DNA of 64,000 nucleotides from Megaustenia siamemsis (lineage: Eukaryota > Mollusca > Gastropoda > Stylommatophora > Ariophantidae), in the NCBI GenBank assembly GCA_032433765.1, contig JAVIAB010000049.1, forward strand, positions 22,535,403 to 22,599,402, written 5' to 3'. A program made the translations under genes and the position numbers. Shown here in pieces: positions 30,386 to 42,439 of the stretch (positions within the stretch are counted from its first letter, which is position 1; each line of letters begins with the position of its first letter). Under the pieces are notes generated by a model. That model did no database searches. It was not told where the DNA came from and saw only the letters and a list, made by a program, of their open reading frames with translations.

Positions 30386-32930
30386 GTATATGATGTTCCC
30401 CTCCAATCCGTCCCCCCTGTCCTGCTTTATGATGTTCCCACCAACCAGTCCCCCCTGACCTGCTATATGATGATCCCCACCAACCATTCCCCTCTGTCCT
30501 GCTATATGGTGTTCCCCACCAACCATTCACCCTTGTCCTGCTTTATGATGTTCCCAACCAACCATTCCCCCCTGTCCTGCTTTATGATGTTCCCCACCAA
30601 CCCGTCCCCCTGTCCTGCTTTATGATGTTCCCTACCAACCATTCCCTCCACCTCAATCCTGTCCTGCTTTATGATGTTCCCTACCAACCATTCCCCCCAC
30701 CTCAATCCTGTCCTGCTTTATGATGTTCCCCACCAACCCTTCCCCTCACCTCAATCCTGTCCTGCTATATGATGTTCTACACCAACCCGTCCCCTCTGTC
30801 CTGCTTTATGATGTTCCCTACCAACCATTCCCCCCATTCTGTCCTGCTTTATGATGTTCCCCACCAACCATTCCCCCATGTCCTGCTTTATGATGTTCCC
30901 TACCAACCATTCCCCCCACCTGAATCCTGTCCTGCTTTATGATGTTCCCCACAACCCGTCCCCCCTATCCTGCTTTATGATGTTCCCTACCAACCATTCC
31001 TCCCATCCTGTCCTGCTTTATGATGTTCCCCATCAACCATTCCCCCCATCCTGTCCTGCTTTATGATGTTCCCCACCAACCATTCCCCCCACCTGAATCC
31101 TGTCCTGCTTTATGATGTTCCCCACAACCGTCCCCCCTGTCCTGCTTTATGATGTTCCAAACCAACCATTCCACCCTGTCCTGCTTTATGATGTTCCCCA
31201 CAACCCGTCCCCCCTGTCCTGCTTTATGATGTTCCAAACCAACCATTCCACCCTGTCCTGCTTTATGATGTTCCACACCAACCATTGCCACCTGTCCTGC
31301 TTTATAATGTTCGCCACTAACCATTCCCCGCTGTCCTGCTTTATGATGTTCCCCACCAACCCGTCCCCCTGTCCTGCTTTATGCTGTTCCCTTCCAACCC
31401 GTCCCCCTGTACTGCTTTATGATGTTCCCCACCAACCATTCCCCCGTCCTTCTTTATGATGTTCCCTACGAACCCGTTCCCCCTGTCCTGCTTTATGATG
31501 TTCCCTACCAACTCGTCCCCCCTTTCCTGCTTTATGATGTTCCCCACCAACCCGTCCCCCTGTCCTGCTTTATGATGTTCCCTACCAACCATTCCCCCCA
31601 CCTCAATCCTGTCCTGCTTTATGATCTTCCACACCAACCATTCCCCCCATCATGTCCTTCATTATGATGTTCCCCACAAACCCGTCCATCCTGTCCTGCT
31701 TCATGATGTTCCCCACCAACCATCCCCCCCCATCCTGTCTTTCATTATGATGTTCACAACCAACCCGTCCATCCTGTCCTGCTTCATGATGTTCCCCAAC
31801 AACCTTCCCCCATCCTGTCCTTCATTATGATGTTCCCCACCAACCATTCCCCTCCCATCCTGTCCTTCATTATGATGTTCCCCACCAACCATTCCCCTCC
31901 CATCCTGTCCTTCATTATGATTTTTCCCACCAACCATTCCCCCCCCATTATCCTGTCCTGCTTCATTATGTTCCCCACCAACCATCCCCCCCATCCTGTC
32001 CTTCAATATGATATTCCCCACCAACCCGTCCATCCTGTCCTGCTTCATGATGTTCCCCACCAACCTTCCCCACCCACCATTCCTGTCCTTCATTATGATG
32101 TTCACAACCAACCCGTCCATCCTGTCCTGCTTCATGATGTTCCCCGCCAACCTTTCCCCCATCCTGTCCTTCATTATGATGTACCCAACCAACCCGTCCA
32201 TCCCGTCCTGCTTCATGATGTTCCCCACCAACCTTCCCCCCATCATGTCCTTCATTATGATGTTCCCCACCAACCATCCCCCATCATGTCCTGCTTCATG
32301 ATGTTCCCCACCAACCCGTCCATCCTGTCCTGCTTCATGATGTTCCCCACCAACCTCCCCCCATCCTGTCCTTCATTATGATGTTCCCCACCAACCTGTC
32401 CATCCTGTCCTGCTTCATGATGTTCCCCACCAACCTTCCCCCCATCCTGTCCTTCATTATGATATTCCCCACCAACCCGTCCATCCTGTCCTGCTTCATG
32501 ATGTTCCCCACCAACCTTCCCCCCCATCCTGTCCTTCATTATGATGTTCCCCACCAACCCGTCCATCCTGTCTTGCTTCATGATGTTCCCCACCATCCTT
32601 CCCCCCATCCTGTCCTTCATTCTGATGTTCCCCACCAACCCGTCCATCCTGCCTTGCTTCATGATGTTCCCCACCAACCTTCCCCCCATCCTATCCTTCA
32701 TTCTGATGTTCCCCACCAGCCTTCCCCCCCCCCACATCCTGTCCTTCATTATGATGTTCCCCACCAACCATCCCCCATCATGTCCTGCTTCATGATGTTT
32801 CCCACCAACCCGTCCATCCTGTCCTGCTTCATGATGTTCCCCACCAACCCTCCCACCCCCGATCCTGTCCTTCATTATGATGTTCCCCATCAACCCGTCC
32901 ATCCTGTCCTGCTTCATGATGTTCATTATA
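30385..32930 (+). repeat. 39-bp minisatellite, 2.5 kb, with dimer organisation
   Basis: About 65 units of CTGCTTTATGATGTTCCCCA plus CCAACCATTCCCCCCTGTC. Right of about 31640 the units alternate TCCTTCATTATGATG and TCCTGCTTCATGATG, giving a roughly 78-80 bp dimer. C-rich strand asymmetry is strong. Open frames in several phases (MMFPTNHSP, EHHNEGQDG) reflect the period. Confidence 0.95.
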
Positions 32931-35035
32931 ACTTGAAGTTGCTTCACATGAAGTCTTGTATACAGATGATGTTCATTATAACTTGAAGTTGGTTCACATG
33001 AAGTCTTGTATACAGATGATGTTCATTATAACTTGAAGTTGGTTCACATGAAGTCTTGTATACAGATGATGTTTATTATAACTTGAAGTTGCTTCACATG
33101 AAGTCTTGTATACAGATGATGTTTATTATAACTTGAAGTTGCTTCACATGAAGTCTTGTATACAGATGATGTTCATTATAACTTGAACTTGGTTCACATG
33201 AAGTCTTGTATACAGATTATGTTCATTATAACTTGAAGTTGCTTCACATGAAGTCTTGTATACAGATGATGTTCATTATAACTTGAAGTTGCTTCACATG
33301 AAATCTTGTATACAGATGATGTTCATTATAACTTGAAGTTGCTTCACATGAAGTCTTGTATACAGATGATGTTTATTATAACTTGAAGTTGGTTCACATG
33401 AAGTCTTGTATACAGATGATGTTCATTATAACTTGAAGTTGGTTCACATGAAGTCTTGTATACAGATGATCTTCATTAAATCTTGAAGTAGGTTCACATG
33501 AAGTCTTGTATACAGATGATGTTCATTATAACTTGAAGTTGGTTCACATGAAGTCTTGTATACAGATGATGTTCATTATAACTTGAAGTTGCTTCACATG
33601 AAGTCTTGTATACAGATGATGTTCATTATAACTTGAAGTTGCTTCACATGAAGTCTTGTATACAGATGATGTTCATTATAACTTGAAGTTGGTTCACATG
33701 AAGTCTTGTATACAGATGATGTTCATTATAACTTGAAGTTGCTTCACATGAAGTCTTGTATACAGATGATGTTCATTATAACTTGAAGTTGGTTCACATG
33801 AAGTCTTGTATACAGATGATGCTTATTATAACTTGAAGTTGGTTCACATGAAGTCTTGTATACAGATGATGTTTATTATAACTTGAAGTTGGTTCACATG
33901 AAGTCTTGTATACAGATGATGTTCATTATAACTTGAAGTAGGTTCACTTGAAGTCTTGTATACAGATGATGTTCATTATAACTTGAAGTTGCTTCACATG
34001 AAGTCTTGTATACAGATGATGTTCATTATAACTTGAAGTTGCTTCACATGAAGTCTTGTATACAGATGATGTTCATTATAACTTGAAGTTGCTTCACATG
34101 AAGTCTTGTATACAGATGATGTTCATTACAACTTGAAGTTGGTTCACATGAAGTCTTGTATACAGATGATGTTCATTATAACTTGAAGTTGGATCACATG
34201 AAGTCTTGTATACAGATGATGTTCATTATAACTTGAAATTGTTTCACATGAAGTCTTGTATACAGATGATGTTCATTATAACCTAAAGTTGGTTCACATG
34301 AAGTCTTGTATACAGATGATGTTTACTATGACTTGAAGTTGCTTCACATGAAGTCTTGTATACAGATGATGTCATTATAACTTGAAGTTCTTCACATGAA
34401 GTCTTGTATACAGATGATGTTCATTATAACTTGAAGTTGCTTCACATGAAGTCTTGTACACAGATGATGTTCATTATAACTTTAACTTGGTTCACATGAT
34501 GTCTTGTATACAGATGATGTTCATTATGACTTGAAGTTGCTTCACATGAAGTCTTGTATACAGATGATGTTCATTATGACTTGAAGTTGCTTCATATGAA
34601 GTCTTGTATACAGATGTTTATTATAACTTAAAGTTGGTTCACATGAAGTCTTGTATACAGATGATGTTCATTATAACTTGAAGTTGGTTCACATGAAGTC
34701 TTGTATACAGATGATGTTCATTATAACTTGAAATTGTTTCACATGAAGTCTTGTATACAGATGATGTTTATTATAACTTGAAGTTGGTTCACATGAAGTC
34801 TTGTATACAGATGATGTTCATTATAACTTGAACTTGGTTCACATGAAGTCTTGTATACAGATTATGTTCATTATAACTTGAACTTGGTTCACGTGATGTC
34901 TTGTATACAGATGATGTTCATTATAACTTGAAGTTGGTTCACATGAAGTCTTGTATATAGATGATGTTCATTATAACTTGAACTTGGTTCACATGATGTC
35001 TTGTATACAGATGATGTTCATTTATTGCGCATTGA
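32920..35035 (+). repeat. 50-bp satellite, 2.1 kb
   Basis: About 42 units of ATGATGTTCATTATAACTTG, AAGTTGCTTCACATGAAG and TCTTGTATACAG, with a strict 50-bp period and two main variants (TTGCTTC, TTGGTTC). It joins the 39-bp array through shared ATGATGTTC. The right end passes into a LINE-Q 3' tail. Confidence 0.97.
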
Positions 35036-35832
35036 ATATGTTGTTCTTACCGGATTGCTATAATAATCATCATGTGCCATACCGGTTGGCGTGGGCGATC
35101 ATGTCTTTCCACAAACCTTCTATCCATCGTGCATCATATTAATTCTGTTGTTGACAGTTTTACATGCCTTGACACCAAACTATCTTGTATCTTTTCTCGT
35201 TGTAGTCCGCGATCGCTCATTCCCTGTATTTTTCCAGTTGTATCTAAGTATTCAAACTTTCATCTTCTCATGATGTGCCAGAAAAATGGTAATTGTTTCT
35301 TTGTGATGTTTCTTAGGAGCTCCATTTTGTGTTGACCTCTGTGAGAATGTCATCGTTGTTCTTTTTAGCTGTCTATGGAACCTTCAACGTTCTTCTGAGA
35401 AATCTCATCCCTGTGGCCTCTAATCGTCTTTTCATTTGTTTGTTTACCGTCCATGATTTGCTTCCATTGGTCAGAATTGACTCTATATAGCACCGATGAA
35501 CTCTCTTTCTCCCTTCTATTGACATACACTTGTTGCATTAGACGTTTTTCATTTTCTGAAATGCTATCTTGGGCTGAGCTATCCTGTTTCTTATTTATTT
35601 CTGTTTGTGAATCTTCTATCAGATGTTATTATTGTGCCCAAGTATTTGACTCTCTGCACTTGTTTCAGATTTGTCCTGTTTATTTTTATGCTGCATGATG
35701 GTGATAATTGTTTCTTCGATACTAACATTACTTCTGTTTTCTTACTATTCAGACTGAGATTTTCCTGTTCGTTTCTTTTACTATTATGTCTATCATTTCT
35801 TGTAGTTCATTCTTTGTCTCTGCTATTAAGAC

Positions 35833-35889
35833 CGTTATATTTATGGAAGGTCCTGGTAGCATTGCAAACGAATTAAAATCCATAATTGT
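35833..35889 (+). mobile_element. 57-bp element T insertion with TSD
   Basis: TATTAAGAC is found at both edges (35824-35832 and 35890-35898), splitting the LINE-Q coding sequence right after its YADD region. The inserted sequence TGCAAACGAATTAAAATCC matches element T at 9210-9240. Confidence 0.7.
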
Positions 35890-36001
35890 TATTAAGACTG
35901 TGTCATCTGCATATCGCAAATTGTTTATGCTCTGACCGTTGACTTCAACACTTTTTATATCAACTATTGATCTCTTCATCTCGTAGCTGCAAAGTGAAAA
36001 C

Positions 36002-36228
36002 CAAATGCGATTTTTGGGCCATGTTAAAAGACACAACAGCCTACTAAAAGTAATCTTGGAGGGGAAAATACAAGGTGAAAGAGGTTGAGCAAGACTAACA
36101 TGGACGAGTAACATCAAAAGATGGCCAAATCAGCCTATGACAACCTGCACCATCAAAGCAAGAGACAGAGCAGATTGGTGCTCCGTAGTAGCCAACCTTC
36201 GTTGCGGAGAAGGCACCCGATGAGTGAG
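36002..36228 (+). mobile_element. LINE-P insertion inside LINE-Q
   Basis: Reads MRFLGHVKRHNSLLKVILEG, TWTSNIKRWPNQPMTTCTIK and NLRCGEGTR with a GATGAG end. AAAGTGAAAAC (35991-36001) and AAACTGAAAAC (36229-36239) flank it, a target-site duplication with one mismatch. It is 227 bp and 5'-truncated. Confidence 0.78.
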
Positions 36229-36399
36229 AAACTGAAAACAAAACCGTCGACAGAACAAAGCCTTGTCTAAATCCTTGCTTTATATTTTGGAACTGTCCTG
36301 TTTGGTTGCTAATTCTTACGGCTGCTGTTTGTTGCCAATACATGTTTTTTTTATGTTTCTCAGATCCTTTCCGCCAATGATTAATTTCTCGAGGATATT

Positions 36400-36855
36400 G
36401 ATTCTTCTTCTCCTTCTGCTTTTCAGCTCCCTGTGGAGCATAGGTCTTCAACAAACACCTTCCATTCTATTAAGATCATTCCATGTCTTCCCCATCATCT
36501 TCATCTCTGCATCTTTCTGACTTTTCCAAGAATTTCATGGTCTTCCTTTTTGTCTTTTCCCCTGGGATTCCAAAAAGGGCATGTTGTGTAATACTCTCAG
36601 TTGGCTTCCGCATTGTGTCCTATCCAGCGCCATCGTCTTCGTTGTATCTCTTTATCCACTGGTATTTGACAGGTACATTTCCATAATTCTATGTTAGTGA
36701 TTTTGTCCTGCCATTTCCATACTTTTATTCTGCGTAAGCATCCATTAACGAAGGTCTGTATCTTCATGTTTGTCAATTTTGTTGTTCTCCATGTTTCACT
36801 GCCATATAATAGGACTGACTTAACATTGGAGTTAACAATTTTTACATGATATTTA
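36400..36855 (-). mobile_element. LINE-R fragment
   Basis: The minus strand reads VKIVNSNVKSVLLYGSETWR, VNGCLRRIKVWKWQDKITN and [20 protein letters not shown]. The 3' end TTCTTCTTCTCCTTCTGC lies at 36405-36420. It ends about 100 bp before exon I. Confidence 0.8.
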
Positions 36856-36953
36856 TTAGGGTGTTGATATACTAGAACGTTTATCATAAAGTGAACTCAT
36901 AACTGATATCACATAAAGTGAATATAGGTTTTGTTTCTCCTCTGTTTCCCTAG

Positions 36954-37125
36954 GGTCCTTGTGTGATGGACTGGCAGTTGACTACATCAATAAACTTCTG
37001 TTCTTTACCGACACCGGAAACAACGTCATCGGGGTTGTCAGTTTGAGCGACTACAGCCTGTACACTCATATTATCACCAGCTCCCTCGACGAGCCTCGAG
37101 CTATCGTGGTACATCCAAACAAAGG
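36954..37125 (+). CDS. LRP exon I: YWTD propeller 2, blade 3
   Basis: The acceptor is TCCCTAG and the donor is GTATGA (a weaker donor); 172 nt, phase 1 in and phase 2 out. It encodes GSLCDGLAVDYINKLLFFTD, then IGVVSLSDYSL and DEPRAIVVHPNKG. LLFFTD is the core and AIVVHP the strand before the next blade. An open frame continues past the donor into intronic retroelement sequence, but the next blade sits in exon J in matching phase. Confidence 0.93.
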
Positions 37126-37234
37126 GTATGAACTCTACCTCTCGTGCACAAGAAAATATCAAGTGGTTTTATTATCCTTATCGAATGAAATCAAAATCCT
37201 TACCAGAATGAATCCTTATCAGTCACCATCAAGG

Positions 37235-37400
37235 GCATTCTTCTCGAGAATGCATGGGAAAAGACCAAGAGGAAGGCCCAGAAGAAGATGGATAGATGCA
37301 GTGACAGAGACATGTAACAACAAAGGAAAATCACTAATTCAGACTAATTCACTAATCAGTGAGAAAGAGAAAAGAAGAAGAAGAAGGTTTTATTATGTGT
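37235..37400 (+). mobile_element. LINE C-terminal scrap
   Basis: Reads MHGKRPRGRPRRRWIDAVTE, a typical basic C-terminal motif of endonuclease/RT elements, ending in an (AAGAAG)n tail. It is in frame with exon I by chance, producing a long open reading through the donor. Confidence 0.6.
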
Positions 37401-37536
37401 AAGACGATATATACAATAGAATCATTAAAAAGAAGAAGAAATGGAAGTAGATAAAGAGAGGATAAAGTGAAGGAAGCAGGAGAAGAAACGAGGATTTAAG
37501 GGTCAGTGTATAGCACTTTTATTAAAGCCTGAATCA

Positions 37537-37543
37537 TGAAATT

Positions 37544-37612
<69 letters not shown>
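37537..37612 (+). repeat. (CA)n(TA)n compound microsatellite
   Basis: About 14 CA units followed by about 18 TA units. The following 37613-37985 stretch has no recognised gene or repeat. Confidence 0.95.
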
Positions 37613-37613
<1 letters not shown>

Positions 37614-37989
37614 ATATTTAGTAAGTAAAAGTAAAGTAGGGAACAAGCAAATAATTGCAATGCTGCGGTAAAGCTGATTTGTTCTGATTTGTTTTCCCGC
37701 CACACATGCCCTCTTGTCCTTCTAAACTCGCGTGTTTCAGTCACGTGTTACTTTCTAGACACATCCTTAAAACTCCAAGTCATTCTGATGTGTTCCAGCA
37801 CGGAGGACAGACTTGTTGTTTTAAGCTAAGTGCATTTTATTATACATTTTTATCTTTTTCTATTTTATATATCTTGACGCCCATCCTACCTCTCCTCATG
37901 TAGATTTCATTTCTCTCTTCCCTCTCCTTTCTTATTTCAACATCCTACTTTCCTCGCCCTCCACTTCATCATCTAACATGTAGTAATAG

Positions 37990-38133
37990 ATAACTGTGCT
38001 TCACCGTTTGTTGTCGTTGTCCTTGTATTCTGAAGAAGGCCACAGGCCGAAACGTCATTATTGTGTTGTGTTCCTTCCTTGTAAAGCTGTCATCATACTT
38101 TGGAGTGTTTAGTACACTCCACCACTGGCTCCT
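37990..38133 (+). repeat. Element N-related copy
   Basis: TTCTGAAGAAGGCCACAGGC and CGAAACGTCATTATTG, then TTGTAAAGCTGTCATCATAC. It shares the GAAGGCC/GGCCGAAACGT core with the others, but its flanks differ, so it is a subfamily. Confidence 0.6.
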
Positions 38134-38387
38134 AAAGTAAAGTACCCCTGTCACGCCAAGTAGCGTATAGGGAATATGGTGTTAGTGACCATAAATTTTA
38201 CAGACCTTCGGCACATGATTTTTTTGCGGTAATGTGGTCGGTATTACGCCCGTGCCGCTTTACTTTCCCATAAAAAAATCCGGTACCCATTTAAGGCTGG
38301 GTGAACCCGGAAGCCGTCGGTTGGGATCGAACCCTACCCCTTGTCCTTTGTAGTCCAGCTCACTAACCACTGAGCTATCGCAGCTCC
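38134..38387 (-). mobile_element. SINE-A copy
   Basis: Complete copy with A box (GATAGCTCAGTGGTTAGTGA read on minus) and B box (GGTTCGATCCC), body and GTCACGCCAAGTAGCGTATA end. Separated from the next copy by 15 bp. Confidence 0.85.
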
Positions 38388-38402
38388 AATGTTTAGTAAG
38401 GC

Positions 38403-38655
38403 AAAAAGTAAAGTACCCCCGTCACGCCAAGTGGCGTATAGGGAATATGGTGTTAGTGACCATAAATTTTACAGACCTTACGCATGATTTTTGGGGCCAT
38501 GTGGTCGGTATTACGCCCGTGCCGGTTTACTTTCCCATTAAAAACATCAGGTACCCATTTAAGACTGGGTGAACCCGGAAGCCGTCGGTTGGGATCGAAA
38601 CCTACCTCTTATCCTTTGTAGTCCAGCTCACTAACCACTGAGCTATCGCGGCTCC
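38403..38655 (-). mobile_element. SINE-A copy, tandem neighbour
   Basis: Same orientation and same boundaries as the preceding copy, with its own differences (GGGGCCATGTGGTCGG). The short spacer and equal orientation suggest either two insertions at one A-rich site or a local duplication. Confidence 0.85.
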
Positions 38656-38689
38656 CTAACTCTTGTTAAGGAATTGTTAAATTTACTAG

Positions 38690-40265
38690 TGTTAAATAGT
38701 GATAAATTGTTGTATGTTAAAAAGTTTTAAATTTAGCAGTGTCAATTAATTGTTAAATTACTAGTGTTAAATAATTGTTAAACTTACTAGTGTTGAAAAT
38801 TGTTAAATTTACAAGCGTTAAACAATTGTTAAATTTACTAGTGTTAAACAATTGATAGATTTACTAGTGTGTTAAACAAATGTTAGATTTACTAGCGTTA
38901 AACAATTGTTAGATTTACTAGTGTTAAACAAATGTTAGATTTACTAGTGTTAAACAATTGTTAGATTTACTAGTGTTAAACAATTGTTAGATATACTAGT
39001 GTTAAACAATTGTTAAATTTACTAGTGTTAAACAATTGATAGATTTACTAGTGTTAAACAAATGTTAGATTTACTAGTGTTAAACAATTGTTAAACTTAC
39101 TAGTGTTGAAAATTGTTAAATTTACAAGCGTTAAACAATTGTTAAAATTACTAGTGTTAAACAATTGATAGATTTACTAGTGTTAAACAAATGTTAGATT
39201 TACTAGTGTCAAACAATTGTTAGATTTACTAGTGTTAAACGATTGATAGATTTACTAGTGTTAAACAAATATTAGATTTACTAGTGTTAAACAATTGTTA
39301 GATTTACTAGTGTTAAACAATTGTTAGATTTACTAGTGTTAAACAATTGTTAAATTTACAAGTGTTAAACAATTGATAGATTTACTAGTGTTAAACAAAT
39401 GTTAGATTTACTAGTGTTAAGCAATTGTTAGATTTACTAGTGTTAAACAATTGATAGATTTACTAGTGTTAAACAATTGTTAGATTTACTAGTGTTAAAC
39501 ATTTGTTAAATTTACAAGCGTTAAACAATTGTTAGATTTACTAGTGTTAAACAAATGTTAGATTTACTAGTGTCAAACAATTGTTAGGTTTACTAATGTT
39601 AAAGAATTGTTAAATTTACAAGCGTTAAAGAATTGTTAGATTTACTAGTGTTAAACAATTGATAGATTTACTAGTGTTAAACAAATGTTAGATTTACTAG
39701 TGTTAAACAATTGTTAGATTTACTAGTGTTAAACAATTGATAGATTTACTAGTGTTAAACAATTGTTAGATTTACTAGTGTTAAACAATTGCTAGATTTA
39801 CTAGTGTTAAACAATTGTTAGATTTACTAGTGTTAAACAAATGTTAGATTTACTAGTGTTAAACAATTGTTAGATTTACTAGTGTTAAACAATTGTTAGA
39901 TTTACTAGTGTTAAACAATTGCTAGATTTACTAGTGTTAAACAAATGTTAGATTTACTAGTGTTAAACAATTGTTAGATTTACAAGTGTTAAACAATTGT
40001 TAAATTTACAAGCGTTAAACAATTGTTAGATTTACTAGTGTTAAACAATTGTTAGATTTACTAGTGTTAAACAATTGTTAGATTTACTAGTGTTAAACAA
40101 TTGTTAGATTTACTAGTGTTAAACAATTTTTAGATTTTCTAGTGTTAAACAATTGCTATATTTACTAGTGTTAAACAAATGTTAGATTTACTAGTGTTAA
40201 ACAATTGTTAAATTTACTAGTGTTAAACAAATGTTAGATTTACTAGTGTTAATCAATTGTTGAAT
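38690..40265 (+). repeat. 26-bp minisatellite, 1.6 kb
   Basis: About 60 units of GTTAAACAATTGTTAGATTT plus ACTAGT. Variants (AAATGTTAG, TTGATAG, TTGCTAG, ACAAGC) recur in runs, suggesting higher-order duplication. CAATTG and ACTAGT make it nearly self-complementary in parts. Confidence 0.95.
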
Positions 40266-40349
40266 TGTTTGCTATTTAATGATATTAAGATTCTCTGTTG
40301 TTTTATATTTATTACAAAATTCACTGGTATTAACCTCAGATAGCATTCA

Positions 40350-40880
40350 CTTATTTTTAACGACCCTTACATTTATTGGTGCTTAACGTTATTACATTTA
40401 TTGGTGTTTAACGACCCCTACATTTATTGGTGTTTAACGACCCCTACATTTATTGGTGTTTAACGACCCCTACATTTATTGGTGTTTAACGACCCTACAT
40501 TTATTGGTGTTTGACGACCCTACATTTGTTGGTGTTTAACGACCCTTACATTTGTTGGTGTTTAACGATCCTTACATTTATTGGTGTTCAACGACCCCTA
40601 CATTTATTGGTGTTTAACGACCCCTACATTTATAGGTGTTTAACGACCCCTACATTTATTGTTGTTTGACGACCCTTACATTTGTTGGTGTTTAACGACC
40701 CTTACATTTGTTGGTGTTTAACGACCCTTACATTTGTTGGTGTTTAACGACCCTTACATTTGTTGGTGTTTAACGACCCTTACATTTATTGGTGTTTAAC
40801 GACCCCTACATTTATTGGTGTTTAACGACCCCTACATTTTTGGTGTTTAACGACCCTTACATTTATTGGTGTTTTGTGGT
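40350..40880 (+). repeat. 26-bp minisatellite, second type
   Basis: About 20 units of GGTGTTTAACGACCCYTACA plus TTTATT. It has the same period as the neighbouring array but a different sequence; both contain a GTGTTWAAC core. Confidence 0.95.
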
Positions 40881-40889
40881 TCATTAATT

Positions 40890-41042
40890 GTAAAGAAAAA
40901 ATCTAAAAGTTTCCTCCCCTGCCTTACTAGGCCTATGGGGAACATGATGTTAGTGACTAGATTTTTTTTCATGACCACAGCACATATTTGGATGATGTGG
41001 TCGGTATCACGTCAGGCCGCCTTTACTTCCCAGAAAAATGAG
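40890..41042 (-). mobile_element. SINE-A' fragment lacking the head
   Basis: CTATGGGGAACATGATGTTA, CATGACCACAGCACATATTT and GGTCGGTATCACG with CCTTTACTTCCCAGAAAAA match the SINE-A' copy at 27458-27744 (body only). 41043-41420 has no recognised feature. Confidence 0.7.
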
Positions 41043-41423
41043 TTGTTATACAATTGTTACATTTACTGGTGTTTGACAACTGACAAAATGGTAGTTAAAT
41101 AACAGTGAATCCACAAACGAATGGAAATTAATTAACATTTCCCCTTACGTCTCGACGCACCTTGCGTCACGCAGATTTATATCATGCACGTTCAGCCGGA
41201 CAGTGCGTCACTCTCAATTTGACTGGTGTAAACTGTCATCAAAAACATATTCTATATATAGGTCTTGCATCATCTTGGTATTGAGGAAATCTAATCACCT
41301 AAAAACCTTGTTTAATTATTTAAAAATTCAAATATAATCTGTTAAGTGGCAGATAAATATAAGGGGTTTAAGGCATAAAAATGCGAAGCTGCGGTAAAGC
41401 TGAATGTGAGGAAAAATAAAAAA

Positions 41424-41697
41424 AATAAAAAAATAAAAAAAATAGTATGTAAGAAGCTTTACGTGATAAGTGGACGACACAGACTAAACAACGTTTCGGC
41501 CCAATAGGCATTCATCAGGTACAAACAAACAAAAAAAACACACACACAAAACTCGGTGTTTAACGGTGTTTAAGTTTTGTGTGTGTGTGTGTTTTTTGTT
41601 TGTTCCTGATGAAGGCCTATTGAGCCGAAACGTTGTTTAGTCTGTGTCGTCCACTTATCACGTAAAGCTTCTTACATACTATTTTTTTTATTTTTTC
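41424..41697. repeat. Foldback of two element N copies
   Basis: The left arm (about 41424-41552) is nearly the exact reverse complement of the right arm (about 41574-41697). Both contain AGCTTTACGTGATAAGTGGA, CAACGTTTCGGC and AACAAACAAAC plus a CA run. The spacer 41553-41573 contains GGTGTTTAAC twice, the core of the 26-bp array 700 bp upstream. Single strands would form a hairpin of about 125 bp. Confidence 0.9.
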
Positions 41698-41749
41698 TCC
41701 AGATAAATATAACCATGTAAATTAATTTTAAAAAATAAATTTTGTCTCT

Positions 41750-42189
<440 letters not shown>

Positions 42190-42190
<1 letters not shown>

Positions 42191-42285
42191 GTTGTCAATT
42201 TTATTGTTCGCCATGTTTCACAGCCATATAATATGACCGCCTTAACATTTGAGTTGAACATTTGTATTTTTGTATTTAACCTAAT
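42190..42285 (-). mobile_element. LINE-R scrap bordering the microsatellite
   Basis: The minus strand reads [20 protein letters not shown] and KLT, then the microsatellite replaces the expected IMKIQTFING. The scrap ends about 20 bp before exon J. Confidence 0.75.
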
Positions 42286-42304
42286 ATTGTTTGATGTGTG
42301 CTAG

Positions 42305-42435
42305 GGTGATTTTCTGGTCCGACTGGGGCTCCCATGCGAGAATTGAGACATCAAATATGGATGGAAGTGACAGGGATGTACTTGTGGACTTTGGCACTAC
42401 AGCTTGGCCCAACGGTTTGGCACTTGACATTCAAG
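42305..42435 (+). CDS. LRP exon J: YWTD propeller 2, blade 4
   Basis: The acceptor is GTGCTAG and the donor is GTGGGT; 131 nt, phase 2 in and phase 1 out. It encodes [20 protein letters not shown] then [10 protein letters not shown] and [26 protein letters not shown] is the most strongly conserved LRP blade signature. A LINE-R scrap with a compound microsatellite ends only about 20 bp upstream, and a roughly 57-bp tandem repeat starts within the downstream intron almost at the donor. Confidence 0.95.
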
Positions 42436-42439
42436 GTGG

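Larger units (their letters stand above)
35060..36395 (-). mobile_element. LINE-Q, longest copy, twice interrupted
   Basis: The minus strand from the right reads YWQQTAAVRISNQTGQFQNI and KQGFRQGFVLS (RT fingers/palm), then a LINE-P insertion, then MKRSIVDIKSVEVNGQSINN and LRYADDTVLI (catalytic YADD), then TKNELQEMIDIIVKETN and the C-terminal region to the (ATGATG) tail at 35060-35075. A 57-bp element T piece interrupts just after YADDTVLI. Multiple stops are present. Confidence 0.82.

Noticed and set aside
30385..32980. Several 100-230-codon frames in the 2.5-kb array
   Set aside because: Frames are open in multiple phases on both strands with the same repeated words, which is expected of a 39-bp period, not of a gene.
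36959..37402. 147-codon frame that could be read as an independent gene
   Set aside because: It is LRP exon I plus read-through into an intronic LINE scrap; a GTATGA donor at 37126 and exon J in matching phase explain the exon.
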